DNA of 64,000 nt from Persicaria tinctoria (GCA_037127255.1 JBANSL010000008.1:4178896-4242895), one strand, 5' to 3'; counted from the stretch's first letter, positions 46,934 to 57,276 are shown. Numbers and translations are program-made. The notes: generated by a model not told the origin, from the sequence alone.

Positions 46934-47441
46934 ATGGTTTTGCAGCAATGGGAAAACGTTACCTTTGTTCCTCAAGGGGACTCTCCAGATCACCTCTACT
47001 TGATGCTTTGCACTGTGGTGTACAAGCAACAAACTCAGGCAGCTTCTTCTGCAGGTAAAATATTATTATTATTATTAATTAATTAAGAGTGGATATCATA
47101 TTATCAAGTATGCTTAATTACTTTCCTTCCTTCAATTCCATGGAGTGTGATTCCAGATAATGAATCGGTGAGTGGCCCTGGATGGAAACCGGTGCTTAAG
47201 CATCAAATTTACAAGGTCACCCCGGTGAATGAGCAGGCCAAAGCACTAGACCTGGAAACGATAGTCGATATTCTGGAGAAGAGGGGGTTGGCGTATGCGC
47301 AGTATCTAGGAGCAGCCCTCTACAGCAGGGTACCCGAAGACGCACCCGCATCACGCAGATTGCTTTGCGTACTACGCTCTTGCAGAGGAGGCGGCCGGGA
47401 ATCCCACGTGCCCTGTTTGTGATGAACCTGTGCTGTTCTAG
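46934..47441 (+). CDS. Unrecognised small two-exon protein, C-terminal frameshift
   Basis: Exon 1 (46934-47054) encodes MVLQQWENVTFVPQGDSPDH followed by LYLMLCTVVYKQQTQAASSA; donor GCAG-GTAAAA. Exon 2 starts at 47157 after TGATTCCAG and stays in frame: ESVSGPGWKPVLKHQIYKVT, then LETIVDILEKRGLAYAQYLG. Near 47335 the plausible sequence changes frame: HPHHADCFAYYALAEEAAGN and PTCPVCDEPVLF run to a stop at 47439-47441, whereas the original frame ends at 47422 in low-quality sequence. H, C and CxxC in the tail suggest a small metal-binding end, as in RING- or ribbon-type proteins, but the family is unknown to me. A TATA-like box lies upstream. Either it is a pseudogene by a one-base indel or the assembly has an error. 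Confidence 0.45.
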
Positions 47442-48464
47442 GCTTCTAGCCCGGAGATGGACCCACCCCACTCTTAATATATCATTATATCCTAATGAAT
47501 GAATCAAGTTCCATCAAGCACTCAGTGCTATATGGTGACTGTTTTTACTTTTTAATCTATATATAGATACAAGTAATTAAGTAGCTAGCTAGCTAGGGGT
47601 ATGGTGTCTAGGTTATTTCATCAAGTTAGTAGAATGATATGATATATATATGTATGGTTTCATGTTGCGGTTCACTAGTTTCTATGATTTCGTGATGGTA
47701 GGGCATGTATCCAAGACTCCGACTATCCATGTTTTATTATATATATTATGAAATGGAGTTCAAGTATCTTATATCTATATGTTTTATTCGTTATATATTT
47801 TAATATTTTATATATATACATATACTGATATACACATACTCAGTCATGAAATTGGTCAAGTTATAGTTGAGGGTAAAATGCATTCAGAGTCCCCAATCTT
47901 TCAAACATTTTTCATGGTAGTTCCCAACATTTGTTTTTCATCGTTCAAATAAATTGTACAATTTTAGTCCTTTCCGTCAAGCACATTATTTCTTTTTTTT
48001 CTTTTTATATTTGAACGTCGGCCTGAACCCGTATTATTAGCTACAGTACAATACAAAGATTCAAACAAAGTAACAACAACGGAGTACTTGCGAATACAAT
48101 TCAATCCGAGGAAGCAGCAGGAGTATTCAATAATCAACTTTAGTGAATCTAGTGCACACAGCCAACTCCATGCCTTGGAAAGACTGCCCAAAGTTGAGAA
48201 GTAAAAGCATATATAACAATTGCCACAATGGAAAGTATCGGCTTTCAGAATGCCTCCGACCAGTATGATCTTGAAACACACCTCCTCCACCCGCCTTCCC
48301 TGTTTACCCCTCCTTGTCGGTTCTCACAATATTTGATAAACTGATCGAGGATAGGGTCATTGGGGAACCAAAGCATATATGCAAGTAAACAAGGAAAAGG
48401 GAAGAGAAGTACCCCATGAATCAATCCACACTCATGGCATCACAATATGCATAGAGGACAGCGG
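47442..48464. other. Intergenic
   Basis: No gene is recognised. The sequence is AT-rich with a minus-strand frame at 47964-48290 that has no recognisable domain. GCTAGCTAGCTAGG near 47587 is a short simple repeat. Confidence 0.5.
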
Positions 48465-49040
48465 CGGACTCGAATAGAAAGCTGCTATGTGCAGTCATAT
48501 ATACAACTTGCTGGGCTCTCTGTTAGGCTAGAAGTAACCATCTATGCGACCAAAGATTGTTCCAAATAGGCTGGGGGGATTGTCTTTGCAGCTGCAATGT
48601 CAACTTCCCCATGGCACCTAGGATGGTTTTAGGGGGCTTTTATTTGATTGAATGGTTCTTGTGGTGGTTTTGATGGTTTTTTGGGGCTCCATTTTGTGCT
48701 AACGACTGTCTTCAGCACAGCTCCTCTGTCTCAACCCAAACATTTGTTCAACTATAGATTGAACATGTGTGTACTGTGAAACAGAATCTACCCAAATGGA
48801 TAATGCAGCTTTAATCATTAACAGAAACAAAACTCTTCAGCAAGAGTTCAACAAATATTTATCAATGAGATCAGCCTTTACATATAGGCAATATACTAAA
48901 TTTTAAGATAACCACACCCCCAATAAGGATGTTCTAAAATGATCCAACTAAGCTCATATTAAAAAATATAAGTTCATACTAAGTTAACCAAGATCAATTA
49001 TATATGTAGATCATTACTTGTAATCTAGCAGCAACTGTAA

Positions 49041-50046
49041 CTAAAACCTTTCAGAAGCCCTTGCAGTCACAGCTCTGAGTTTGGAGTAAACCTTGGCTGC
49101 TGGCGATCCCAAAATGAGGCTACAGAGTGCATCCTTTGCAACCTTCAAATTTGAACAGGCTCCCAGAATATGCACCTTTTTATCAGCAATCACGATCCTT
49201 GTTCTCGTGGTGTTCTCGATAGCAAACTTGGTGTTACCTCCTTTGCCCGAAAGCCTTCCAATGTTACATAAACAAGGGAAATTAACCAACAAACCACACC
49301 TATGATCACCTAAACAATCGAGAGAGAGATGGCTAAACTGTTCTTCTGTCAAGCACAGAAGAGAACTCACAAACTGAACAACTGCTTCATAACTTGATTC
49401 AAGACCAAACTGACTTACATACTCCATAATCTATTAACTTCTAAGACACCCCACTACTCCACTACTTTGCTAACATAACCTTCTAAGTAGTGGTCATACA
49501 AACAAAGACATAACTGACCCAGACTTCTATGTACACAGCTGAGTAACTCCACTCATTCAACTGACTTTACTCCTTCTAGCTAACCTTAGTCTAGGATGTT
49601 TAAATTACATTTCAACATCCAATAGCATGAGACAAGTGCTCACCACGAAGTGTCTTGACATCTTTGACCTCAAAGGAGTCCAAACGCATCTCATCTATGC
49701 GTAGAAGTGCTTCTGCATCTTTGACATCAAAGCCACGCATAAAAGCCTCGAAAAAGGCAGCACATTTATGCAGGTTATCAATGTCAGGTGTCTCAGCTGT
49801 GGTCTTTAGTTCAACTCTGCGCGAACCCTTGCGGTTTACGCACACATCAATCTTCATCTCACCGGTGATCAAGGGAAAGATGTGTTCCCATACTTTGCGA
49901 AGAGGGCTGAACCTGTGAGATGGAATCGCTATTGCTCTGTACTGGACCTGTCCATCGGACATCCCATGAGCCTTCAGTTGAGGGAAATTCGGCTTTGACA
50001 GCACAAATCCAGTTGCTCCTCCTTCAACCTCCATCATCACATCCAT
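49041..50046 (-). pseudogene. PNO1: PNO1 duplicate disrupted by a solo LTR
   Basis: The N-terminal part (50046-49618, MDVMMEVEGGATGFVLSKPN through GEHLSHAIG) and the C-terminal part (49261-49041, RLSGKGGNTKFAIENTTRTR to ASERF) match PNO1 at 39738-40382. They are separated by a 356-bp LTR. Both parts stay open, so the insertion may be the first disabling event and recent. KTK of the KH loop reads NTK here. Read-through into the LTR ends the N-terminal half just after residue 143. The KH region is lost from that product, so function is unlikely unless the LTR is spliced out. Confidence 0.93.
49262..49617 (-). mobile_element. Solo LTR (356 bp) inside the PNO1 duplicate
   Basis: The segment begins TGTTACATAAACAAGG and ends ATTTCAACA. 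On the minus strand it starts TGTTGAAATGTAATTTAAAC, typical of Copia LTRs. The 5-bp duplication TCCAA lies at 49257-49261 and 49618-49622, and the empty site TCCAATAGCACGAG is seen at 39954-39967. Confidence 0.93.
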
Positions 50047-50095
50047 GGCTCTCTATTGAACAGGTAAGCCTGCAGATTTAATGGTATGCTCAGGA

Positions 50096-50544
50096 ATTAA
50101 AAGTGGTGAGTTCCTCCCTAGCTAACTCACCAGGCTCTTTATGGATATTATATATTTATATATATTTGATATTATTAATATAGAGTTATTTTTCCTATTT
50201 AAAAATAATATATATCGATCTAATAAGTTGAGATATATAATTATCAAGCTAATATAGCATTTTCAATGTAATAATAACATTGCATTTGTTGAAAGAGTAA
50301 AGTGACAGGGCAAAGAATATTCAATGCTCAATAATGGGAACTTCCTCTTATCCAAGTTAGGAATAGTGGCTTATTCAATTTGCAAGACAGATTTCTCTTC
50401 GTTTGGTTGCTTGTTTCTGTTCGATCTCTCTTTCATATACTAGTTGACTGTTACATTATTGAATGTCAAACAAACAAGTCCAAAAAAAAAAAATGATTTT
50501 CCTCGCCATCGCTCAATTACCCTTACATGGAATCAAATAACAAA
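50096..50544. other. Intergenic between PNO1 duplicate and WAK-C
   Basis: AT-rich sequence without recognised features; the last 100 bp should be the WAK-C 3' untranslated region. TTACATGGAATCAAATAACA near 50523 is shared with the WAK-B 3' end at 20366. Confidence 0.5.
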
Positions 50545-52716
50545 TTAAGGCTCCACCTCCATGGAGTAGGAGTTGTCCGTGATGGCTGAAGTGCTTGAAT
50601 TGCTGCAGGGTAGACTCATCTCATCCATACGCAAACTTCCGTCGCCTTGCCTTAACCTTCTACCTCCCTGCTCAGTTGCAGGATTGTCCTCTTCATCATG
50701 TTGCTTCTTGATCATCTCTAGTGTCATCGCAACTTCGCTCATGGTCGGCCTTTGCTTTGCATTCATACTCAGGCATCCTTCAACGAGCTTGGTCAGTGTT
50801 TCAATCTCCTCTTTTGAGCAGTTTTGCAATACTTGTGTGTCCAGAATATTGTTCAACTGATCAGGGCTAGTCTCCATTATTTGTATGAACTCTGTTGCCA
50901 AACCTCGAGGCTCTCCGAATGTGCTTGTGAAAATGGGTTTCATGCTAGTTAGCAGCTCCAAAAGAACTACGCCAAAACTGTAGACATCGCTCTTGTCATT
51001 GAATTGACTTGATCGGAAAAACTCTGGATCGAGGTAGCCGAATGTGCCTTGAACACAAGTAGTGACATGGGTTTTGTCAATGGAAACACTCCTCGAAGTC
51101 CCAAAATCTGAAACTTTTGCTTTGTATTTCTCATCCAAAAGTATGTTGGAGGACTTGATATCCCTATGGTGGATTGGAGAAGAGCAAGATGAGTGAAGAT
51201 ATGAAACAGCTCTAGCGCATTCTATGGCTATTTGAAACCGAATTTTCCAAGTCATGGGCAAATCTTCACTAGGATGGTGGATGTGCTGATAGAGTGTACC
51301 GTTGGGTACAAACTCATAAACCAACAAAGGGACCTCAGTCTCAAGACAACATCCAAATAGTTTAACTATATTTCTATGATTGATCTGAGACAAAATAACA
51401 ACCTCATTGATGAACTGACCCAATTGATTCTCATCGACTTTCTTTGACTTCTTAACTGCTACAATTGTCCCATCTGTCAGCATGCCCTTATAGACCGTTC
51501 CTTGACCTCCGCGGCCAAGCACTCTATTATCATTGAAGTAGTCAGTTGCTTTCTCTAAATCACTTCGACTAAAGATCTTGGTTCTATCTATAGCACCTTC
51601 ATTAGTAGACATTTCTTGCCTTAAAAGTAAACCACCATTTTTCTTGAAATTGTGCCGCCTTGCTCTGATCTCTTTTCTTCTTTTGAATAGCTTGTAGAGA
51701 CCATAAAATATAACAGTCTCAAGACAACATCCAAATAGTTTAACTATATTTCTATGATTGATCTGAGACAAAATAACAACCTCATTGATGAACTGACCCA
51801 ATTGATTCTCATCGACTTTCTTTGACTTCTTAACTGCTACAATTGTCCCATCTGTCAGCATGCCCTTATAGACCGTTCCTTGACCTCCGCGGCCAAGCAC
51901 TCTATTATCATTGAAGTAGTCAGTTGCTTTCTCTAAATCACTTCGACTAAAGATCTTGGTTCTATCTATAGCACCTTCATTAGTAGACATTTCTTGCCTT
52001 AAAAGTAAACCACCATTTTTCTTGAAATTGTGCCGCCTTGCTCTGATCTCTTTTCTTCTTTTGAATAGCTTGTAGAGACCATAAAATATAACAAAAGCAA
52101 TTATTGAACCCATGCTTACACTAATACCTGTAAAGTTAAGATAGACCAGTTAAGCAAAATCTAAGTAATTACGTATCCGTTAAGCTACAAGTTGATCAAT
52201 CATATAGGTGCGAATTGGCCAATATATAATTCTGATTGTGCTGAATATGCGAAAAGATAGAAAGTATCCACGTTGATTATATAAAGAGGGAGTCTTAAAT
52301 ATAAGTTGGTAAGCTATTACTCCTATTGTCAGATGATTTTATGACAGAACCCTACTGGTTCTATGTGCTCGGTTTGATTAGCGCATGGTGTGCTCGGACG
52401 TGTAGACCCGACGTCATATGGTCATCGATATTTCACAGATTGCAAATTAGTTAATTTTGAAATAAAACTTGATTGAGTTTATATATATATATTAACCTGG
52501 CCTATCCAGTGTGAAGTCGTACGTGTTTAAATAAATTGTAGCAAGACTAACCAAAAATGAGTTTGATAGGGCCGGGGGCAGCAATACAAGGACTAGTTAG
52601 TGTACCGCCCCCATGGTATCCCTCTGGGCACCTGCATTCATACCCTCCACCCTTATTCACACAGTACCCTGGTCTTTTGCATTGATTCAGCCTCTCATCT
52701 ACGCATTCATTTATAT
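50545..52716 (-). pseudogene. WAK-C: exons 2 and 3 of a wall-associated kinase, N-lobe duplicated, exon 1 missing
   Basis: Exon 2 (52716-52552) encodes the EGF_CA module DINECVDERLNQCKRPGYC with GGGYECRCPEGYHGGG; donor GTTAGT. After a 424-bp intron, exon 3 (52127-50545) is entirely open: [20 protein letters not shown] (transmembrane), juxtamembrane, then a kinase with [35 protein letters not shown] and GTFGYLDPE, ending at MEVEP. A 126-residue stretch from VIFYGLYK to LFGCCLET is repeated in tandem, so the protein would carry two P-loops and two N-lobes before one C-lobe. No GUB_WAK exon 1 was found from 52717 to the window end; sequence similarity to the WAK-B intron stops near 52810. Without exon 1 it lacks a signal peptide. 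The phase agreement of exons 2 and 3 argues that it was once a normal gene. Confidence 0.85.
51336..52091. repeat. Perfect 378-bp tandem duplication in the WAK-C kinase exon
   Basis: Bases 51336-51713 and 51714-52091 appear identical by eye and lie head to tail. The unit is a multiple of three, so the frame is kept. The junction has only a CA microhomology. It duplicates part of the transmembrane segment, the juxtamembrane region and the kinase N-lobe up to LFGCCLET. Confidence 0.95.
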
Positions 52717-52719
52717 CTG

Positions 52720-53204
52720 TAAAAAGAAAGGAACGAATATCATGTGATCAAAACCGAATCAAGTATCGCATATACAGATATACTTATTATACATGCATGA
52801 GGAATGAATGAATCTCGATAGGCTGACAAGTGAGCCCAGAAAAATTTTCATCACCCACCTATTCTAGTTCGTGTACCCACTCCCCTTTATTTTTTTTATA
52901 ACCTAATTTTTTTTCAAAAAAACTCTTAACCCAATCTTAACTCCCTATCACACAACCGTACAAATCATACAGAGAGAATCAGAAGCGATTCGAAGGAGAT
53001 GACGGAGGCGATGGCGGCCGACCAAAACAGTGAAGGTGGAGCCGTGAGGTGCGGTGATCGCAGAGCCGTGAGGTACGATGATGGCGGCTTGGAGAGAGAG
53101 AGAGAATCAGAAGTGACTCGAAAGAGATGGCGGAGGCGCGCGATGGCGTGCGACGAAGGTGTCGTGAGGTGCGGTGATGGCGGCCAACGAATTAATTGGC
53201 GGAC
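52720..53204. other. Sequence upstream of WAK-C and target of the Copia insertion
   Basis: WAK intron homology fades near 52810. From 52930 a GA- and GGCG-rich segment (ATGACGGAGGCGATGGCGGC at 52999; GCCGTGAGGTGCGGTGATCG repeated with changes) continues across the Copia element into 57277-57448, which ends at a donor-like TTACTG-GTAAGT. It could be a first exon of an unknown plus-strand gene interrupted by the Copia element, but no domain is recognisable. Confidence 0.3.
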
Positions 53205-53342
53205 TGATAGATTACATAGGTTTCATATTGTATAGTGGGCTAAAAGCCCGTTAAGGCCCAATACCTGTGTAACCTATATATATGTTATATCAATGAATGG
53301 AAACCCTCGAGGAGGACTTTACATCAATTCCGCTATTCTACA
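53205..53342 (+). repeat. 5' LTR of the Copia element
   Basis: 138 bp, TG...CA, identical to 57139-57276. It contains AACCTATATATATG, a TATA-like promoter region. The target duplication CGGAC lies immediately upstream. Confidence 0.96.
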
Positions 53343-53693
53343 TGGTATCACAGCCTTTTCTTCCTAACGGAACCCTAAATTGATCCTCCCTCTTCCTCCG
53401 ACCTTCCTCCTCACCGCCGCCTCTCCGGCCCCTGCTCTCGACAACACCGCGCACAGCGACACCGCCGCCTTCTCCCTCTCCAAGGCCACCGTCGCCGGAT
53501 CCGCCATCCTCGGATCCCCTGCACCGCCACCCTTCCCCCTCCCTCTCCCGGCCCGCGTCGTCCCCAGGCGCGCCCGCGGCAGCTTCAGCGCGCCCGCGCC
53601 GTCCCCAACGCGCCCGCGCCGTCCCCGCCCCTTCCCCAGCGCCCGCGCCGTCCACAACGCGCCCGCGCAAGGCCACCCTCCCGCGTCGTCCCC

Positions 53694-56600
53694 ATGCATC
53701 CATACTCTACCTCTCGACATGCCGGCCCTCACGCCTGTCTGACATCGCCTGATCCAGTCTATGTTCCGCCAGCTCTGCATCACGCCGTCTCCTCTACGCA
53801 GCATACATCTTCATATTCTTCTTGGTACATGGACACTGGTGCCACCTCTCACATGACGAACTCCTCAGGTAACCTCTCCTCTATTTCTTTTAAGGGCCCT
53901 GCCCCCTCTATTATCGTCGGAAATGGTGGTCGTCTTGCTACTTCGGGTATTGGCCACGCCAATTTACAGACCCCAACCCACCCACTACACCTCAACAATG
54001 TCCTTATTGCCCCAAAGATTGTCAAAAACCTTATCTCTGTCCGTCGGTTCACTACTGACAACAACGTTTCCCTTACGTTTGATCCCTATGGTTTCTCTGT
54101 GAACGATCTTACTACGGGGGTTACTCGCATGAGATGTAACAACACCGGGGAGCTCTACCCTGTCACACCACCTCCTGCGTCCCGTCAATCATGTCCGGTC
54201 GCCCTCTCGGCATCGTCGTCCAGCCTCTGGCATGCACGCCTGGGTCATCCCAGCGCTGCCGTTCTAGATGTCCTCCGTTCCCAGAACCTTGTCACATGTA
54301 CTAAAGACCCACGCTCTGGCTTATGCTCTTCCTGCCAACTAGGCAAACATGCCAGACTGCCGTTTCAACGGTCTTTGACCTCTACTCTTGCTCCATTTGA
54401 TATCATTCACAGCGACATTTGGACCTCTCCCGTGCCTAGCAAGGAGGGTCACAAGTACTACCTCTTGTTTCTGGATGATTACACTCATTACTTATGGGTC
54501 TTCCCGTTGCATTTCAAGTCCCAAGTGTTTCCTATTTTTGCCAGATTCCATACCTACATCAAAACACAATTCCACATGTCCATCAAATGTTTCCAATGTG
54601 ACAATGGTCGTGAATTTGACAACAGAGACTTTCACTCCTTCTTTGCCGCAAATGGGATCTCATATCGCTTTTCTTGCCCCTATACTTCTCAGCAGAATGG
54701 CAAGGCAGAAAGAATCATCAGAACCATTACCAACATGATGCGCTCTCTCCTCTTCCACGCCTCTATTCCCCTTCCCTATTGGCCTCACGCCTTATCCACC
54801 ACATGTTATCTCCTAAACATTCTCCCTTCCACTACCCTGCAAAATCGCTCACCAACTCAGACTCTTTATTACGCCGAGCCTAGGTATGATCACCTTCGTA
54901 CCTTTGGTTGCTTATGCTTCCCTAATCAGTCATCCACTGCCCCCCACAAGCTTCACCCTCGTTCCACCCCTTGTGTCTTTCTTGGCTACCCGTCTGATCA
55001 TCGCGGTTACATTTGCCTCGATATCAAGACTCACAAGATCATTCTCTCTCGTCATGTCACCTTTGATGAGTCGCGATTTCCCTTCGCGTCTCCCACACCC
55101 CCTGTGTCGTCCACAGAGTCTGAGTCACCTTTCCCTCACTTCATTCTTCCCCAGAGCTCTCCCGGTGCTCCTGCGTCTCCCCCTCCCCCACCTCCCCCGC
55201 CACCATCCATCACCAGACCTCACACCCGCAGCGTCTCCGGTGTCTTTAGACCCCGCCATATCGTCTCCATGACCGCCGCCCATCACCCCGCTATACACCC
55301 CACCTCCCCTCCACCACCATCAGCGCCTCCCCTACGCCCGGCGCCCGCCGCAACCCACTTTGCAGCACCCGCCGCAATAACCTCGCCCCTGGCGGCTCCC
55401 CTACGCGCGCCCGCGCCACAGGTTGGCGCGCCCGCGTCCCAGGTTGGCGCGCCCGCGTCCCGTGCTGGCGCGCCCGCGCCCCAGGTTGGCGCACCCGCGT
55501 CCCGGGTTAGCGCGCCCGCGCCCTTAGCCTCTCCTACCCCCGTCTTTCCCGACTCCCTTTCACCCTCTGCCTCCACCCAGACCTCCCTCTCCCCCGTTCC
55601 CACCTCCCACAAAATAGCCCTCCTAGACCCGAATTGGCAGGCGGCTATGCTCGACGAATACAGGGCCCTTACGAAGAATGGTACTTGGGTTCTTGTGCCT
55701 CGCCCTCCTGAGGCGAACGTCATTCGCTGTATGTGGCTCTTCCGTCACAAGTTCCGCTCTGATGGGACATTGGAGCGCTACAAGGCCCGTCTGGTGGTTA
55801 ACGGTAGATCTCAACAGGCCGGTATTGATTGTGATGAGACCTTCAGCCCTGTGGTCAAGCCTGCCACTATCCGAGTGGTCCTGAGTCTGGCGCTGTCACG
55901 CAACTGGGGCATCCATCAGCTGGATGTCAAGAACGCCTTCCTGCATGGTCATCTGAATGAGACGGTTTACATGTTTCAGCCTCCGGGGTTTGCTGATGCT
56001 GAGCGTCCAAAGCATGTCTGTCTCCTCAAGCGCTCTCTGTATGGTCTGAAACAGGCTCCACGGGCATGGTTCCAGCGGTTTGCCTCTCATCTGCTCCGCT
56101 TGGGTTTCACTGGCAGCCGATCGGATACGTCTCTGTTTATCTATCGCAGAGGCTCGGACTTGGCTTTCCTGCTGCTCTATGTCGACGACATCATTCTCAC
56201 CGCCTCTTCTGATGCTCTTCGAACGTCCATCATCTCGAGGCTGAGTGCGGAATTCGCCATGTCTGATCTAGGTCCGCTGTCTTACTTCTTGGGAGTTGCT
56301 GTTCAGCGGCATGCGTCTGGTCTCTTTCTCTCACAGAGTAAGTATGCTGCTGAGATTGTTGCTCGGGCTAAGATGGTCAACTGTAATCCCGTCGCCACCC
56401 CAGTCGATACATCCAACAAGCTCAGTGCTCATTCTGGTCCTCTGGTTGACGATCCGACATTGTATAGGAGCCTCGCTGGTGCTCTTCAGTATCTCACTTT
56501 CACCAGGCCTGATATCAGTTATGCCGTTCAGCAGATCTGCTTGTTCATGCATGCCCCTAGGGAACCTCACTTTCAGGCTTTGAAGCGGATCATTCGGTAC

Positions 56601-57071
56601 ATCAGCGGCACACTTGAGCTCGGCACCACCATCACTCCTTCCTCTAAGCTTGACCTTGTGGCTTACACGGATGCAGATTGGGGTGGTTGTCCGGACACCC
56701 GTCGCTCCACGTCTGGTTACTGTGTCTTCCTCAATGACACTCTTGTGTCCTGGTCAGCTAAGCGTCAGTCCGTCGTGTCTCGCTCCAGCGCTGAAGCCGA
56801 GTACAGGGGCGTTGCCAACGTCGTCTCCGAGTGCTCTTGGCTCCGCAATCTCCTGCTTGAGCTACGATGCCCCTTGCAGAAGGCCACTCTGGTCTACACT
56901 GATAACGTCTCCACCGTCTACCTGGCTAGCAACCCAGTCCAGGATCAACGCACGAAGCACATTGAGCTTGATCTCCACTTCGTCCGGGACAAGGTTGCCA
57001 TTGGACATGTCCGCGTTCTACATGTCCCGTCCTCCTATCAGTACGCTTATATTCACCAAGGGTTTACCTAG
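53694..57071 (+). CDS. Copia pol polyprotein (protease, integrase, RT, RNase H), gag missing
   Basis: The 1125-codon frame has, in order: aspartic protease active site WYMDTGATSHM (residues 44-54); a GAG-pre-integrase zinc region (LWHARLGHPS, then CSSCQLGKHARLPF); an rve integrase core (IHSDIWTSPV, FLDDYTHYLWVFPL, CDNGREFD, QQNGKAER); a proline/alanine-rich linker with six 7-residue repeats of the APAPQVG/APASRVG type (about 55409-55530); RT (WQAAMLDEYRAL, LDVKNAFLHG, LLYVDDIILTAS); and RNase H (AYTDADWGGCPDTRRSTSGY, SSAEAEYRG). The capsid (UBN2) and zinc-knuckle domains are absent, so the element cannot make its own virus-like particle. The stop at 57069-57071 follows a small frame disruption near 57045: the conserved C-terminal motif IFTKGLPRQLF continues in another frame to 57141. 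Confidence 0.95.
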   Translation: MHPYSTSRHAGPHACLTSPDPVYVPPALHHAVSSTQHTSSYSSWYMDTGATSHMTNSSGNLSSISFKGPAPSIIVGNGGRLATSGIGHANLQTPTHPLHLNNVLIAPKIVKNLISVRRFTTDNNVSLTFDPYGFSVNDLTTGVTRMRCNNTGELYPVTPPPASRQSCPVALSASSSSLWHARLGHPSAAVLDVLRSQNLVTCTKDPRSGLCSSCQLGKHARLPFQRSLTSTLAPFDIIHSDIWTSPVPSKEGHKYYLLFLDDYTHYLWVFPLHFKSQVFPIFARFHTYIKTQFHMSIKCFQCDNGREFDNRDFHSFFAANGISYRFSCPYTSQQNGKAERIIRTITNMMRSLLFHASIPLPYWPHALSTTCYLLNILPSTTLQNRSPTQTLYYAEPRYDHLRTFGCLCFPNQSSTAPHKLHPRSTPCVFLGYPSDHRGYICLDIKTHKIILSRHVTFDESRFPFASPTPPVSSTESESPFPHFILPQSSPGAPASPPPPPPPPPSITRPHTRSVSGVFRPRHIVSMTAAHHPAIHPTSPPPPSAPPLRPAPAATHFAAPAAITSPLAAPLRAPAPQVGAPASQVGAPASRAGAPAPQVGAPASRVSAPAPLASPTPVFPDSLSPSASTQTSLSPVPTSHKIALLDPNWQAAMLDEYRALTKNGTWVLVPRPPEANVIRCMWLFRHKFRSDGTLERYKARLVVNGRSQQAGIDCDETFSPVVKPATIRVVLSLALSRNWGIHQLDVKNAFLHGHLNETVYMFQPPGFADAERPKHVCLLKRSLYGLKQAPRAWFQRFASHLLRLGFTGSRSDTSLFIYRRGSDLAFLLLYVDDIILTASSDALRTSIISRLSAEFAMSDLGPLSYFLGVAVQRHASGLFLSQSKYAAEIVARAKMVNCNPVATPVDTSNKLSAHSGPLVDDPTLYRSLAGALQYLTFTRPDISYAVQQICLFMHAPREPHFQALKRIIRYISGTLELGTTITPSSKLDLVAYTDADWGGCPDTRRSTSGYCVFLNDTLVSWSAKRQSVVSRSSAEAEYRGVANVVSECSWLRNLLLELRCPLQKATLVYTDNVSTVYLASNPVQDQRTKHIELDLHFVRDKVAIGHVRVLHVPSSYQYAYIHQGFT

Positions 57072-57138
57072 ACAATTGTTCATTGATTTTCGTTCCAGTC
57101 TCACTGTACGGACACCTCCCGTTTCGACTGCGGGGGTT

Positions 57139-57276
57139 TGATAGATTACATAGGTTTCATATTGTATAGTGGGCTAAAAGCCCGTTAAGGCCCAATACCT
57201 GTGTAACCTATATATATGTTATATCAATGAATGGAAACCCTCGAGGAGGACTTTACATCAATTCCGCTATTCTACA
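57139..57276 (+). repeat. 3' LTR of the Copia element
   Basis: 138 bp, identical to the 5' LTR, followed directly by the target duplication CGGAC (57277-57281). Confidence 0.96.

Larger units (their letters stand above)
48465..50095. repeat. Segmental duplicate of the PNO1 locus (copy of about 39120-40445)
   Basis: Homology starts near GCAGCGGACTCGAATAG (39131) and GGCGGACTCGAATAGAAAGC (48465). It runs through the 3' flank and the whole PNO1 coding region, and ends near ATGGTATGCTCAGGAATTAA in both places. The copies differ by substitutions, small indels and one solo LTR (49262-49617). The duplicate adjoins the 3' end of WAK-C. Confidence 0.9.
53205..57276 (+). mobile_element. Ty1/copia LTR retrotransposon, gag-less, identical LTRs
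   Basis: Two 138-bp LTRs (53205-53342 and 57139-57276, TGATAGATTAC to TTCTACA) are identical base for base. The target duplication is CGGAC (53200-53204 and 57277-57281). The primer-binding site TGGTATCACAGCC starts at 53343, right after the 5' LTR, and a purine tract GCGGGGG precedes the 3' LTR. The 4-kb element has protease, integrase, RT and RNase H in Copia order but no gag. Between the PBS and the polyprotein lie 350 bp of CG-rich low-complexity sequence. Its high GC contrasts sharply with the flanks. Identical LTRs mean a very recent insertion. Confidence 0.96.

Noticed and set aside
53338..53804. Long minus-strand frames rich in Gly, Arg and Ala opposite the Copia leader
   Set aside because: They are shadows of CG-rich low-complexity DNA; no domain is present and the sense strand belongs to the Copia element.
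55283..55723. 146-codon minus-strand frame with GAGAPTWGAG repeats
   Set aside because: It is the antisense of the APAPQVG linker repeats in the polyprotein.
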